NCBI RefSeq assembly: GCF_026652115.1
Contig: NZ_JAPPSQ010000010.1
Span: 62,001-126,000 of the forward strand
Reading direction: 5' to 3'
Source of the DNA: Algoriphagus sp. PAP.12
Lineage (GTDB): Bacteria; Bacteroidota; Bacteroidia; Cytophagales; Cyclobacteriaceae
Length of the DNA: 64,000 bases
The first letter of the stretch is position 1, and the number at the start of each line of letters is the position of its first letter. Positions 38,841 to 48,027 of the stretch are shown piece after piece. The position numbers and the translations under genes were made by a program. The notes under the pieces were generated by a model. That model was not told the DNA's origin, ran no database searches, and saw only the letters and a list, made by a program, of their open reading frames with translations.

Positions 38841-39827
38841 ATGCGCAAACTAATTGTCCTTATTGGATTCCTATTTCTTTGTCTAGGTGGAAACGCCTTA
38901 GCCCAGGATCTTCAATTTATCCCAGACACTGTCCTGATTAACGGAGACACCCTTTTAATGCTAGGGGATTCAGTTTTGATTGAGGAGCCAGTAAAAGAGG
39001 TGTTTTGGAAAACCGGAGGAAACTACAACATGAATATCCAGCAGGTGACTCTGAGTAACTGGGCTGCAGGGGGTGCAAGTTCTTTTGCTTTGAACACTGG
39101 AGTTTCTCTTTTTGCAAATTATAAAAAGGACAAGAAAGTCTGGGACACACAATTGAATGTCAGTTTGGGTTTCAACCGTCAAAATGACCGAAATTTCGAA
39201 ACTCGAAAAACTACGGATGCCTTTAAGTTTGTTAGTAATTACGGTCGGGAACTCTCTGAAAAACTATACCTCTCTACACAGCTCGATGCTGCTACGCAAC
39301 TTTTAGCAGGTTTCAAATACTCTACCTCCGGAGACGGTGACATCCGTACCAAAATATCTGACTTGCTTTCTCCAGGCTATGTCCAATCCTCCACGGGTTT
39401 GAACTACCGGAAGACTTATGAAAAGAAAGGAAAGCTATCTATGATTCTTTCTCCTTTCACGGGTCGTTTCACCATAGTTATGAATGACTCTCTGAGTAAT
39501 GCAGGTGCATTTGGCGTGACTCCAGGAGAAAATGTTAGAGCAGAGGCAGGTATGTCTTTGAACACCTCAATCACGGATTTTGTATTGATGGAAAATATTA
39601 CTTGGAAGGCTGACCTCAACCTATTCTCCAATTATGAAACTTTTGGAAATATGGTAGTCAACTTCAACTCCATCATTCGGATGAAAGTGAATAAATACAT
39701 TTCAACGAGGATTGAAACAGCCTTGATCTATGATGAAAAAGTATTGATCAAGCAAGATGACGGCACCTCCAAACAGGCAGTCCAACTCAAAAACCTGATC
39801 AACTTCGGGGTCAGTCTGGACTTTTAG
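38841..39827 (+). CDS. DUF3078 domain protein, probable outer-membrane barrel
   Basis: A 328-residue exported protein. I chose the ATG at 38841, which starts the signal peptide (MRKLIVLIGFLFLCLGGNALAQ); an upstream in-frame ATG at 38760 lies inside the preceding gene. The DUF3078 features NIQQVTLSNWAAGGASSFAL and WDTQLNVSLGFNRQND are present, and the C-terminus ends with LKNLINFGVSLDF, an outer-membrane barrel-like final strand. Function is unknown in the family. Its stop codon overlaps the stop of dnaX on the other strand. Confidence 0.85.
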   Translation: MRKLIVLIGFLFLCLGGNALAQDLQFIPDTVLINGDTLLMLGDSVLIEEPVKEVFWKTGGNYNMNIQQVTLSNWAAGGASSFALNTGVSLFANYKKDKKVWDTQLNVSLGFNRQNDRNFETRKTTDAFKFVSNYGRELSEKLYLSTQLDAATQLLAGFKYSTSGDGDIRTKISDLLSPGYVQSSTGLNYRKTYEKKGKLSMILSPFTGRFTIVMNDSLSNAGAFGVTPGENVRAEAGMSLNTSITDFVLMENITWKADLNLFSNYETFGNMVVNFNSIIRMKVNKYISTRIETALIYDEKVLIKQDDGTSKQAVQLKNLINFGVSLDF

Positions 39828-40399
39828 AAGTCCGTTTCCAAATTAAATTTCTTAGTAAATTCTTTCAGGGCTGGATGCTTTTCCAACAGGTAATTAAACT
39901 TGTCTGAACTGGTATATAGCTTATTTTTCTGATCTGTGATCTCTTCTTTGTGTTCCAAAGAAACCCGAAAATGACCGACTCCTGCAACTTGACGGATGAC
40001 ACCGATTAGTTCCGGCTTCATTTTTTCCGCAATTTCCTCCTGCATATGGCCGGTAATCTCCAGCACAATACCCCTTTCATGAACTTGAATAGACTGGTTT
40101 AAGATTGCCCATTCGAGATTCTTTTTTTGCTTTTGGAAATGATCCAGAATCTGTGGAAGGTGCTGATCTAATAACTCCTGAGTCAAAGGTTTCAGAGATT
40201 CAGTAGTTGAAACGAACTCAACAGGTTGATTTGATTTTGTTTCTTTCTCGGCTGCCTTTTGAGTAAGTTCTTGAGCAAGCTTTTTAGTCTGAGATAGACT
40301 TGTAGGAATTGAAATCGTCTTTTGAACCGGAGTAGTTTTAGCTCCTAATTTGGGTGCTGGAGGTGCTTCTTGAGCTGGCTTTTCTTCCTTAGTTAGGCT
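39824..40399 (-). CDS. dnaX: DnaX tau-specific C-terminal extension, reached by -1 frameshift
   Basis: This reading frame is open from the A run at 40399-40408 to a TAA at 39824, giving 191 residues in the -1 frame relative to the upstream dnaX frame. It starts SLTKEEKPAQEAPPAP and goes through a Lys/Gln/Thr-rich linker to a conserved-looking domain (LDQHLPQILDHFQKQ, LEITGHMQEEIAEKMKPELIG) like the tau tails of other Bacteroidota. There is no convincing independent start: the first TTG is at 40186, deep inside the open stretch. Joined to the upstream frame the product is 571 residues, a normal tau length. Confidence 0.8.
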   Translation of the reverse strand, partial: SLTKEEKPAQEAPPAPKLGAKTTPVQKTISIPTSLSQTKKLAQELTQKAAEKETKSNQPVEFVSTTESLKPLTQELLDQHLPQILDHFQKQKKNLEWAILNQSIQVHERGIVLEITGHMQEEIAEKMKPELIGVIRQVAGVGHFRVSLEHKEEITDQKNKLYTSSDKFNYLLEKHPALKEFTKKFNLETDF

Positions 40400-40408
40400 T
40401 TTTTTTTT
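40393..40408 (-). other. dnaX: Programmed frameshift or slippage site in dnaX
   Basis: Ten A (40399-40408 on the minus strand) are read as the end of TCA plus three AAA lysine codons, then GCC and TAA. A -1 slip on AAA codons moves the ribosome into the tau frame (next codon AGC). A GAGG lies a few bases upstream and could act as a stimulatory Shine-Dalgarno-like element. An RNA-polymerase slip that adds one A would have the same result. Confidence 0.7.
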
Positions 40409-41538
40409 GATTCCTCAGCCACTACAGCAGCCAAGCTCAAAGCCTGAGGCAATTTGGCCATTTTCATCAAAGCCAACTCCACATGAAGACGCTGGTTCTT
40501 ACTAGTCTTATAGTGGATATCGCACTGATTAGCGATATTCAAAGCCGAAAGCAAAAAGGAAGGACTGATTGTCTGAGTCTGGGAAAGATACCTTTCTTTG
40601 ACATTTTCAGACACCTCAATCAAATCTATAGTCACTTGATCTTTTACAACCAATAAATCCCTGAAGTGCTCACAAAGTCCTACGATGAAATTGTGTCCAT
40701 CAAAGCCTTTCTTTAGAATCTCATCAAAAATCAAAAGGGACTGAGAAATATCTCCAGCAATTAGTGCATCGACTACTTTAAAATAGTAGTCATAGTCCAA
40801 AATATGAAGGTTGGAGATCGTTTCCTGATAGGTAACTTTCTGACCTGCGGAATAGGTAACAATCAAATCAAAGATGGAAAGTGCATCTCTCAATGCTCCA
40901 TCCGCCTTAGTTGCAATCAATCGAAGCGCTTCATCCTCATATTCTACCTTTTCCTGATCCGCAATATATTTCAGATGATCTGCGATATGCTTGATCTGGA
41001 TTCTATTGAAGTCAAAAATCTGACAACGAGAGAGGATAGTTGGGATTATTTTATGCTTTTCTGTAGTCGCCAAAATGAAGATGGCATACTTGGGCGGTTC
41101 TTCCAAAGTCTTCAAAAAAGCATTGAAGGCTTGGTTGGAAAGCATGTGAACCTCATCTATGATATAGACTTTGTATTGACCTTTTTGGGGAGCATAGCGC
41201 ACCTGATCCACCAGATTCCGGATATCGTCAACAGAATTGTTGGAGGCAGCATCTAGTTCATAGATATTGAAGGAAGAGTTGTTTTGGAAAGAAACGCAAG
41301 ACTCGCAGGTGCCACAAGCCTCCTGATCATCTCCCCGGTTTTCACAATTGATTGTTTTGGCCAAGATCCGTGCACAGGTAGTCTTACCGACACCTCTTGG
41401 ACCACAAAAAAGGAAAGCCTGGGCAAGGTGATTATTCTTGATAGCATTCTGAAGCGTAGTAGTGATATGCTGCTGCCCTACTACACTCTTAAAATTAGCT
41501 GGTCTATATTTTCTTGCCGAAACGACGAAATTTTCCAT
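40393..41538 (-). CDS. dnaX: DNA polymerase III subunit gamma (dnaX zero-frame product)
   Basis: A 381-residue clamp-loader ATPase. It has Walker A GPRGVGKTT, the zinc-binding cysteines (CENRGDDQEACGTCESC), Walker B IIDEVHM, sensor region ILATTEKHK and the arginine-finger SRC motif. AAA+ domains I-II end near residue 235, and the collar domain III continues to about 370. The frame stops right after the slippery stretch, codons TCA AAA AAA AAA GCC TAA. Ending there gives a gamma-sized protein; the tau tail lies in the -1 frame directly downstream. The start ATG (41536-41538) follows the family pattern FVVSARKYRP. Confidence 0.94.
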   Translation of the reverse strand: MENFVVSARKYRPANFKSVVGQQHITTTLQNAIKNNHLAQAFLFCGPRGVGKTTCARILAKTINCENRGDDQEACGTCESCVSFQNNSSFNIYELDAASNNSVDDIRNLVDQVRYAPQKGQYKVYIIDEVHMLSNQAFNAFLKTLEEPPKYAIFILATTEKHKIIPTILSRCQIFDFNRIQIKHIADHLKYIADQEKVEYEDEALRLIATKADGALRDALSIFDLIVTYSAGQKVTYQETISNLHILDYDYYFKVVDALIAGDISQSLLIFDEILKKGFDGHNFIVGLCEHFRDLLVVKDQVTIDLIEVSENVKERYLSQTQTISPSFLLSALNIANQCDIHYKTSKNQRLHVELALMKMAKLPQALSLAAVVAEESKKKA

Positions 41539-41754
41539 CGCTGCAAGATATAAAAATCTAGCTATTCGAAAACCCGGAATTTGAGCGTTCTGACTTTTTT
41601 TTCGGTAAGAGATTGATTTTTAGAAAGAATGAAAAAAGGAAAAAAGCAGGCATATAAAAGGAATCTTGGGACTTTGGAAAAAGATTGCGGCTTGTTAATT
41701 GGTATCTGCTCTTTTCAAAAACGCCAAATCATTTCCTTGGAACTAAAATTGGAT

Positions 41755-41762
41755 TACTTTTG
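41755..41762 (+). promoter_or_regulatory. -7 box of ssrA
   Basis: TACTTTTG is an exact TAnnTTTG match, 16 bp before the mature tmRNA 5' end. A TTG at 41737-41739 is a possible, rather close, -33 element. Confidence 0.55.
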
Positions 41763-41778
41763 TCATCCAAAAGCAAAT

Positions 41779-42176
41779 GGGGCTGACCGGTTTTGACAGT
41801 AAGTGTAAAGATCGGGCTTGCATGCAGGCTGGAGTATGTACGGCCTTGAAAGATTCATACGAACTATAAATGGCGAAACTTCTTACGCCATGGCTGCCTA
41901 ATCTAACCTTATAGGATAGATCGCTTAAAGGGTTGAGTTACGAGAGTAATTCCCCGGCCACATCTCACCATCCGTTGTCTGGTCCGGATGGATTTGAGGT
42001 GTCGACTTGATCGGACTGCTGCTTGTGATGCGATTAAGCAAGCTTAAGACTAATCGATAAGCCAAGCTCAGGTGTGTCACCCAGCATAGTTTGGTCGAAA
42101 ACCCAATCGGTGACTAAGCATGTAGACGGTACGGTGTTTCCTTATCTGGACGCGAGTTCGAATCTCGCCAGCTCCA
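41779..42176 (+). ncRNA. ssrA: Transfer-messenger RNA (tmRNA)
   Basis: The tRNA-like ends pair GGGGCTG (41779-41785) with CAGCTCC (42169-42175), followed by discriminator A at 42176. The T arm GCGAG-TTCGAAT-CTCGC is just before it. The tag reading frame starts at GGC 41872 and encodes GETSYAMAA, followed by TAA at 41899-41901. The last four residues, AMAA, are the degradation signal. Pseudoknot-rich sequence lies between the tag and the 3' half. The RNA rescues stalled ribosomes together with SmpB. It is divergent from dnaX. Confidence 0.96.
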
Positions 42177-42181
42177 CAAAG

Positions 42182-42209
42182 CCTCTCAGAAAATTCTGAG
42201 AGGTTTTTT
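42182..42209 (+). terminator. Terminator of ssrA
   Basis: A stem of up to 10 bp (42182-42191 with 42194-42203, CCTCTCAGAA arms, the inner pairs probably open) is followed by T6. Confidence 0.85.
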
Positions 42210-42296
42210 ATTTTCACATGATTTCGGAATTATTATATCTCCCGCACAAAAGAACTCTTAATTTTAGGCTCAAACCCAAACTATCTTACTTTTTCA

Positions 42297-43457
42297 ATGG
42301 AATTAATTCTCGACTTTCTTCTGATTGGAGGCATCATCATTTCTTTTTTTATCCTGATGTTGATCTTCAAAAAAGAGAACAAAACAAGACCTGAATTTAT
42401 TCTAAGTCTATTTTTTATCTTGATCCTGTTGGTTTTTGTTCATTCCTATGCGCAAATACACCGAATTAAATGGCTATTTATCCTCACCTACCTACCCTAC
42501 GAGGCTCTAGCTTGGATTGCGGCTCCATTGCTTAGCCTTTATATCGAATCCCTTTTCGCCAAACAGAAACATTTTTGGAGAAAAAAGTGGACACATTTCA
42601 TACCTGCCATCCTTTTTACTGCCTTCTTCTCTTTGCCAATTTTGATCTTTTGGATGAGTGCTGCTCCAAAACCACCATATATCCAACAGCTGATTAAATG
42701 GGGAGAAACACCTTTGGTCTTTCTGGAAAGTATTTATCTGATCAGCTATTTAAGCTATTCGATCCAAATATATAATCGATTTAAAAGCCTTTTGAAACAA
42801 AGCTATTCCTCCTATGACATCCAATGGATAGCAAGATTGCTTTGGGGAGCATTACTAATCACTGGCATCGACCTTTTGACTGAATTCTATTTACTGCTTG
42901 TTGGGGAAGAGTTGACTTTTTTGGCGGGGTCCGATGCCTATATCACCCTGGCAGGGATCCTGTTTTTGATTTTCCACTTGGGATATTATGGAATAAACCA
43001 ATCCAAAATTCTGATCCCAAAACATCTTTACTTACCTCCTCTAGCTCACTCAGAAATAAATACTGATATACCTTCCAATCCAGTTCCCAGTCCAAGCTAT
43101 TCTTCTGAAGATCTAAAAGGTCTTGAGTCAGATTTTTTACAATTGATGCAAGAGGAAAAGCCTTATCTCGACGAAGATTTGACTTTGGGAAAAATGGCAA
43201 AGCTGATGAAGATCTCAGACAAAAAACTTTCTGCCTTTTTGAATCAATATCTTAAAATCAGTTTTTATGATCTGGTCAATCAGGAGAGGGTAAAAGCAGT
43301 TTGTGATAAAATACAGGATCCTACTTTCAATCATCTGACACTACTGGGTATCGCCTTTGAGTCTGGCTTCAAATCCAAAACCTCTTTCAATAGGATTTTT
43401 AAAAAAGAAACAGGTCTTTCACCATCTGACTATAAGAAAATACACGAAAAGCAGTGA
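42297..43457 (+). CDS. Membrane-anchored AraC-family transcriptional regulator
   Basis: A 386-residue protein with six to seven N-terminal hydrophobic helices (residues about 3-235) and a C-terminal AraC-type DNA-binding domain (about 285-383). The domain has LTLGKMAKLMKISDKKLSAFLNQY as the first helix-turn-helix and FESGFKSKTSFNRIFKKETGLSPSDY as the second, which carries the family signature. Membrane AraC regulators of this shape sense small molecules or membrane state in Bacteroidota. It is upstream of the serine hydrolase (91 bp) and of the GH106-SusCD cluster; the target is not shown by the sequence. Confidence 0.92.
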   Translation: MELILDFLLIGGIIISFFILMLIFKKENKTRPEFILSLFFILILLVFVHSYAQIHRIKWLFILTYLPYEALAWIAAPLLSLYIESLFAKQKHFWRKKWTHFIPAILFTAFFSLPILIFWMSAAPKPPYIQQLIKWGETPLVFLESIYLISYLSYSIQIYNRFKSLLKQSYSSYDIQWIARLLWGALLITGIDLLTEFYLLLVGEELTFLAGSDAYITLAGILFLIFHLGYYGINQSKILIPKHLYLPPLAHSEINTDIPSNPVPSPSYSSEDLKGLESDFLQLMQEEKPYLDEDLTLGKMAKLMKISDKKLSAFLNQYLKISFYDLVNQERVKAVCDKIQDPTFNHLTLLGIAFESGFKSKTSFNRIFKKETGLSPSDYKKIHEKQ

Positions 43458-43548
43458 TTTTTTTATAATCAATAGGTACCAATGCTTCCATTGGAACGTC
43501 TGGGAGCGGATTGTTGGCTTGATTTGCCCAAAACAAACCAACAAACAC

Positions 43549-44742
43549 ATGTACAACAAAACATTGCTACCCCTCATTATTTTTGTCTGCCTTATGACTT
43601 CGGGCTGCCTTTCACAAGAGGTAAAACCTACCAAAAAAACAACCGAATTAGAAACTAAACTCCAACAAATTTTTGATAAATCTGACTTGCCGGGATTGGG
43701 AGTTGTGGCCTTTGATGATTCTGGAATTCTATTTCAAATGAGTTTTGGAGAAAGTGACCTAGCTACACAAACTCCTTATTCCAATGAGACAGTGCAGACC
43801 ATCGGCTCTACTTCCAAGACTTTTATAGCAGTCGCCATGATGATTGCTCAGGAACAAGGGAAATTGGACCTAGGAGATCCGATAAACAAGTACCTACCAT
43901 TTGAAATCCAACATCCCAAATTTTCGGATACACCTATCACCATTGAAGATTTGACTAGACATAGCTCAGGAATTGAAGATGAACTAATTTATCCTAGAGC
44001 CTATGTTATTTTAGATCCTGCCTATAATCCAAATCTTCTCCCGACTGAGGTTCAGGAATATTTTGAAACCTTCAAGCTAAATGAGAACATGGATTTGGGA
44101 TCATTCCTGAAGAACTCGCTGGCTTCGGATGGAGAATGGTATTCCGAGGATAATTTCGGTTCCAAAGAACCAGGGAAAAGTTACAGTTATTCCAATGTAG
44201 GCTCGGCATTGGCCGCTTATGTCTTGGAGCAAGCCACCGGCATGCCTTTTCATGAATTTACTAAGACTTATATTTTCAATCCTCTTCAAATGACTCAAAC
44301 TACCTGGGATTTGGGGAATAATCTACCCAAGCAATTTGCGGCTCGATATCTGACCAATTTCAATCCAATTCCCAGCTATAAATTGATCACATATCCAGAC
44401 GGAGGCGTTATCACTAGCTCGGGAGATTTTGGCCTTTTTATGGTTGAAATGATGAAAGGGGCTAGAGGCCAAGGAACTCTACTTTCCGAAGCATCTTATG
44501 AGAAAATGTTCTCCAGAAAAGTATTTGGAAAAGAATCCTCTGGCATCTTTTGGGAGGTTTCTGAATCAGGTGTATTTAGCCATACCGGAAGTGATCTGGG
44601 AGTTTTGAGTCTTTCGGCAGCCAACCCAGAAAGGAATGCAGGAGCTTTTTTAATGACAAATATTATGGCCGAAGACGATGAAGGAATGGTTGAAAGTATC
44701 CGAGAAATATGGAACACACTCAAAGCTCATCAATGGGAATGA
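43549..44742 (+). CDS. Class C beta-lactamase-fold serine hydrolase lipoprotein
   Basis: A 397-residue lipoprotein. I chose the ATG at 43549, directly before a lipoprotein signal with Cys20 (LMTSGC); the longer frame from 43357 would overlap the AraC gene. The serine hydrolase motifs are STSK (Ser87-Lys90), YSN within SYSYSNVGSAL, and HTGSDLG in place of KTG. Such proteins are DD-peptidase, esterase or beta-lactamase relatives anchored at the membrane and facing the periplasm or surface. True beta-lactam hydrolysis cannot be claimed from motifs. Confidence 0.9.
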   Translation: MYNKTLLPLIIFVCLMTSGCLSQEVKPTKKTTELETKLQQIFDKSDLPGLGVVAFDDSGILFQMSFGESDLATQTPYSNETVQTIGSTSKTFIAVAMMIAQEQGKLDLGDPINKYLPFEIQHPKFSDTPITIEDLTRHSSGIEDELIYPRAYVILDPAYNPNLLPTEVQEYFETFKLNENMDLGSFLKNSLASDGEWYSEDNFGSKEPGKSYSYSNVGSALAAYVLEQATGMPFHEFTKTYIFNPLQMTQTTWDLGNNLPKQFAARYLTNFNPIPSYKLITYPDGGVITSSGDFGLFMVEMMKGARGQGTLLSEASYEKMFSRKVFGKESSGIFWEVSESGVFSHTGSDLGVLSLSAANPERNAGAFLMTNIMAEDDEGMVESIREIWNTLKAHQWE

Positions 44743-44803
44743 AATAGGAAATATTGGTTTCATTTCAATAGCCGGTATACAACTTGTCAAAGGAAAGAAT
44801 TTC

Positions 44804-44840
44804 AACCTACTATCATTTGTGACAAATGATAGTAGGTTTT
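44804..44840 (+). terminator. Long perfect inverted repeat, probable terminator
   Basis: Two 17-base arms (44804-44820 and 44822-44838) are perfect complements around a single central G at 44821, and the right arm ends in TTTT. It lies about 60 bp after the serine hydrolase stop. It may end transcription, but its length, symmetry and central TTTGTGACAAA also suit a protein-binding operator. Confidence 0.55.
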
Positions 44841-45315
44841 AATGAATGAATCTCTCAGAAAGGTGAAATTAAAAACAACCTTCAATGAAACTGTTTGAAA
44901 AAAAATTGTTAGCCAAACGGAGAAAAACCTTCATGTCATATTATCCTCCCAAAAATAGTTACCCAAACCCTGATCAATTCCAAATGAATGCTTCCTTGGT
45001 TCCGCCCCTAATAAACGTTCAGCTTTATTCAGGGTTTAAGCAGGTTTTTTATAAAAACTCTTTGTATAAAATCTGTAATATGACTCAATAAACCTTGAGG
45101 ATAATCAATCAAAATAAGCCTTAGAGTTGTGGAATAAATGCGACAATAAATAACAAGAAATAGCTAGGTCTGATTTTGAATCAATGGATTCCTGATTTAG
45201 AACTCCTTTTTTAACTTCAGTTCAGAAAAGGCTTCAAGTCCATGACAGTCCACTTGTTTGAAAAACCTATATTGGAAGATCAAGACATCTACCAATTCCG
45301 GATCTGTCCAAAACT
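44841..45315. other. Spacer upstream of the GH106 gene
   Basis: About 475 bp without a supported gene. A 68-codon frame at 44885-45091 has no recognisable features. A promoter for the GH106 gene should be here, but no exact consensus is near the ATG. Confidence 0.45.
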
Positions 45316-48027
45316 ATGAAAAGAACTCTTTCTTTAGCTCTGTTTTTTGCAACTCTATTCCTTAGTCAATTCATTTTTGCACAATCTGAAGATCCAAATG
45401 CCAAACCATGGACACGGTGGTGGTGGTTGGGAAGTATAGTCACGGAGGAAGGAATCACCCATAGTTTGGAAGATCTTAGTAAAGCTGGGTTCGGCGGAGT
45501 GGAAATCGTACCGATTTATGGTGTCATGGGCGAAGAGGAAAAAGAAATACCTTACCTCTCTGAGCTTTGGCTTCAAATGCTCGATCACACCATCCAGGAA
45601 GCCCACAGATTGAACATGGATGTGGACATTTCCATAGGGTCAGGATGGCCAATAGGTGGGCCTCAGGTAAATCCCGAAATAGCAGCCAAAAAGTTTGAAA
45701 TCGAATCTTTTCAATCCACCACCAAGCCAGATCTTGAGCAGATCAAAAAATCAGACAGCGCCATCGTCTGGGTGAAAGCGATCATGAATGAAAACAATTC
45801 CAAAGAAGTTCCGCAGGATGGAAACCTCAATTCTCCACAACCAACTTGGGATGTTTTTCTGATCAAATCTTCTTTGACAGGTCAAAAAGTCAAACGAGCA
45901 GCACCGGGCGGTGCCGGCTTGGTCATGGACCATTTCAATGAAGCCGCTCTTCAGCAGTTTTTGGTAAAATTCGATTCTATATTTTCTGAAAGAGATCCAA
46001 AACCTAGGTCCTTTTTTAATGACAGTTACGAAGTCTATGGTGCTAACTGGACGGATGAGTTTCTTGAGGAATTCGAAAAACGCAGAGGTTATGATTTCAG
46101 AGATTATTATGAATTGCTTTTGGGTGAAGAATCCGACCTCAAGAAGCGGGTTTATATGGATTATCAGCAAACCATTGCAGATTTGCTTTTGGAGGAGTTT
46201 GTCACTCCATTACAAAAATGGACCAACCAAATGGGCATCTCTTTGAGCAATCAAGCCCATGGTTCTCCGGGAAATCTTTTGGATTTGTATGCAGCAGCAG
46301 ATCTGCCGCAAACTGAAGCTTTTGGAACCAGTCGATTTGATATTCCTTTGGTTAGAAATGACCCCGACTTTGATGAAAGCCGCTTTGGTAAACCGGAACC
46401 TCTGACCTATAAATTTGCCTCATCTGCCGCCAACTTAACGGGAAAGAAAAGGTCTGGTTCAGAGAGTTTCACCTGGCTAGCAGATCATTTCAAGATAGCC
46501 CTTTCTATGATCAAGCCTCAGGTCGATGAATTGTTGGTTAATGGAATCAATCATATTTTTTACCACGGACTCCCCTACTCTCCTTACGAAGAAGGATTTC
46601 CTGGTTGGCAGTTTTATGCCGCTGTAAACTTTGGCCCTCAGGCAGGATTTTGGAATCAAATCCCTTTGCTCAATTGCTATATCTACAATAGTCAGCTAAT
46701 CCTTCAAAACACCCTCCCTGATCAGGATGTATTACTTTATTTCCCGATTGATGATATCTGGGCAAATTCCGGCAACTCCACAGGGATCGTCCAGCTGGAT
46801 GTACACCATGCAGAAAGATGGCTTTTGAACACTTCTGTTGGCCATTTAGCAGAAGAACTGATGAATTCGGGCTATCAGTTTGATTACATCTCTGACCGAT
46901 TGTTAGATAATTTGACTATTGCCAAAGATGGCTCAATCCAATCGGGGAAAGCCAATTACAAAGCAATTGTGATTCCTGAAGTTAAATTTATTCCACTTTC
47001 AACCCTTGAAAGATTGACAGAACTTTCTGCAAAAGGAGCTAAGATCATTTTCAAAAATCAATTACCTAGCTCTTCTGCTGGACTTTTTGATTATGTAGAA
47101 AAGAACAAAAAGCTAGCCTTGATAAATCAAAAAATAAAAGATTCATCGAGTGTGAAAATCAGTTCATCTGTTATCGAAGAATTGAAAAACTGGGAAATCC
47201 AACCAGAAGAATTTTCAGAAAAAGGTTTAAGTTTTTTGAGAAAAAAAGATGAGGCTGGCAATCCAGTTTACTTTGTGACTAACCTGAAAAATGAGTTCCA
47301 CAGAGATTCCATTACACTTTCAATCCCTGCTAAATCCATCGAACTATACGACCCCAATACCGGAAAAGAAGGATTAATAAGTTTTTCAAGCACCAAATCA
47401 GGCAGCACTAAAATCTTCCTTCAATTGGAACCAGGGCAATCTATTTTTATCAAGTCCTATTCCTACGAAAAAAGAGAGGGTAAAAAGTGGGATTACATTA
47501 TTCCTGAAGAAAATCCCGAATTGATTCAAGGACCATGGAAATTAAGTTTTCTCCCTCGATACAGCCCATTGCCTGAGCCAACAATTTTTCCCAATCTGAA
47601 ATCTTGGACAGAACTCGAAGATGAAAAAACCAGGCATTTTGGAGGAACCGGAGTTTATACGACTACATTTGACCTTCCTTCTGATTGGGGCCCTAACAAA
47701 TCCTTTCTTCTAAAGCTAGGAGATGTCCGAGAATCCGCCGACGTCTATATCAATGGGAAATTCGTAGGAAATGCCTGGTCAGTGCCTTTTGACCTAGTGA
47801 TTCCAGAAGGCTTGCTTCAACAATCAAGAAATGAACTCCGTATTGAAGTCACTAGTCTCGCGATTAACCAAATCATTGCAATTGATCAAAAAGGAGAAAA
47901 AGACTGGAAAAAATTCAAGGACGCAAATATTGTTAACATCAACTACAAAACATTTGACGCATCGGAATATCCTACGGCATTATCTGGCCTATTGGGACCA
48001 GTCCAGATTATTAAATTAAAACAATAG
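45316..48027 (+). CDS. Glycoside hydrolase family 106-like (alpha-L-rhamnosidase type)
   Basis: A 903-residue exported enzyme. Signal peptide about residues 1-22 (ending FIFAQ), then a catalytic region opening with PWTRWWWLGSIVTEEGI and SGWPIGGPQVNPE, which are marks of the GH106 family known mainly from alpha-L-rhamnosidases. A C-terminal jelly-roll sugar-binding domain (about 750-890) contains VYTTTFDLP, LGDVRESADVYINGKFVG and PFDLVIPEG, as in GH2-type modules. It probably acts in the periplasm on oligosaccharides imported by the SusC/SusD pair encoded just downstream. Confidence 0.86.
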   Translation: MKRTLSLALFFATLFLSQFIFAQSEDPNAKPWTRWWWLGSIVTEEGITHSLEDLSKAGFGGVEIVPIYGVMGEEEKEIPYLSELWLQMLDHTIQEAHRLNMDVDISIGSGWPIGGPQVNPEIAAKKFEIESFQSTTKPDLEQIKKSDSAIVWVKAIMNENNSKEVPQDGNLNSPQPTWDVFLIKSSLTGQKVKRAAPGGAGLVMDHFNEAALQQFLVKFDSIFSERDPKPRSFFNDSYEVYGANWTDEFLEEFEKRRGYDFRDYYELLLGEESDLKKRVYMDYQQTIADLLLEEFVTPLQKWTNQMGISLSNQAHGSPGNLLDLYAAADLPQTEAFGTSRFDIPLVRNDPDFDESRFGKPEPLTYKFASSAANLTGKKRSGSESFTWLADHFKIALSMIKPQVDELLVNGINHIFYHGLPYSPYEEGFPGWQFYAAVNFGPQAGFWNQIPLLNCYIYNSQLILQNTLPDQDVLLYFPIDDIWANSGNSTGIVQLDVHHAERWLLNTSVGHLAEELMNSGYQFDYISDRLLDNLTIAKDGSIQSGKANYKAIVIPEVKFIPLSTLERLTELSAKGAKIIFKNQLPSSSAGLFDYVEKNKKLALINQKIKDSSSVKISSSVIEELKNWEIQPEEFSEKGLSFLRKKDEAGNPVYFVTNLKNEFHRDSITLSIPAKSIELYDPNTGKEGLISFSSTKSGSTKIFLQLEPGQSIFIKSYSYEKREGKKWDYIIPEENPELIQGPWKLSFLPRYSPLPEPTIFPNLKSWTELEDEKTRHFGGTGVYTTTFDLPSDWGPNKSFLLKLGDVRESADVYINGKFVGNAWSVPFDLVIPEGLLQQSRNELRIEVTSLAINQIIAIDQKGEKDWKKFKDANIVNINYKTFDASEYPTALSGLLGPVQIIKLKQ

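Noticed and set aside
39824..40186. Separate 120-residue gene starting with TTG at 40186
   Set aside because: The same frame is open well upstream, back to the dnaX A run, and the content fits a DnaX tau tail, so it is treated as part of dnaX.
43357..43548. N-terminal extension of the serine hydrolase into the AraC gene
   Set aside because: It would place 64 residues before a clear lipoprotein signal and overlap the upstream coding sequence.
44885..45091. 68-codon frame in the spacer before the GH106 gene
   Set aside because: No signal, domain or good composition; a short frame in an AT-rich spacer is expected by chance.
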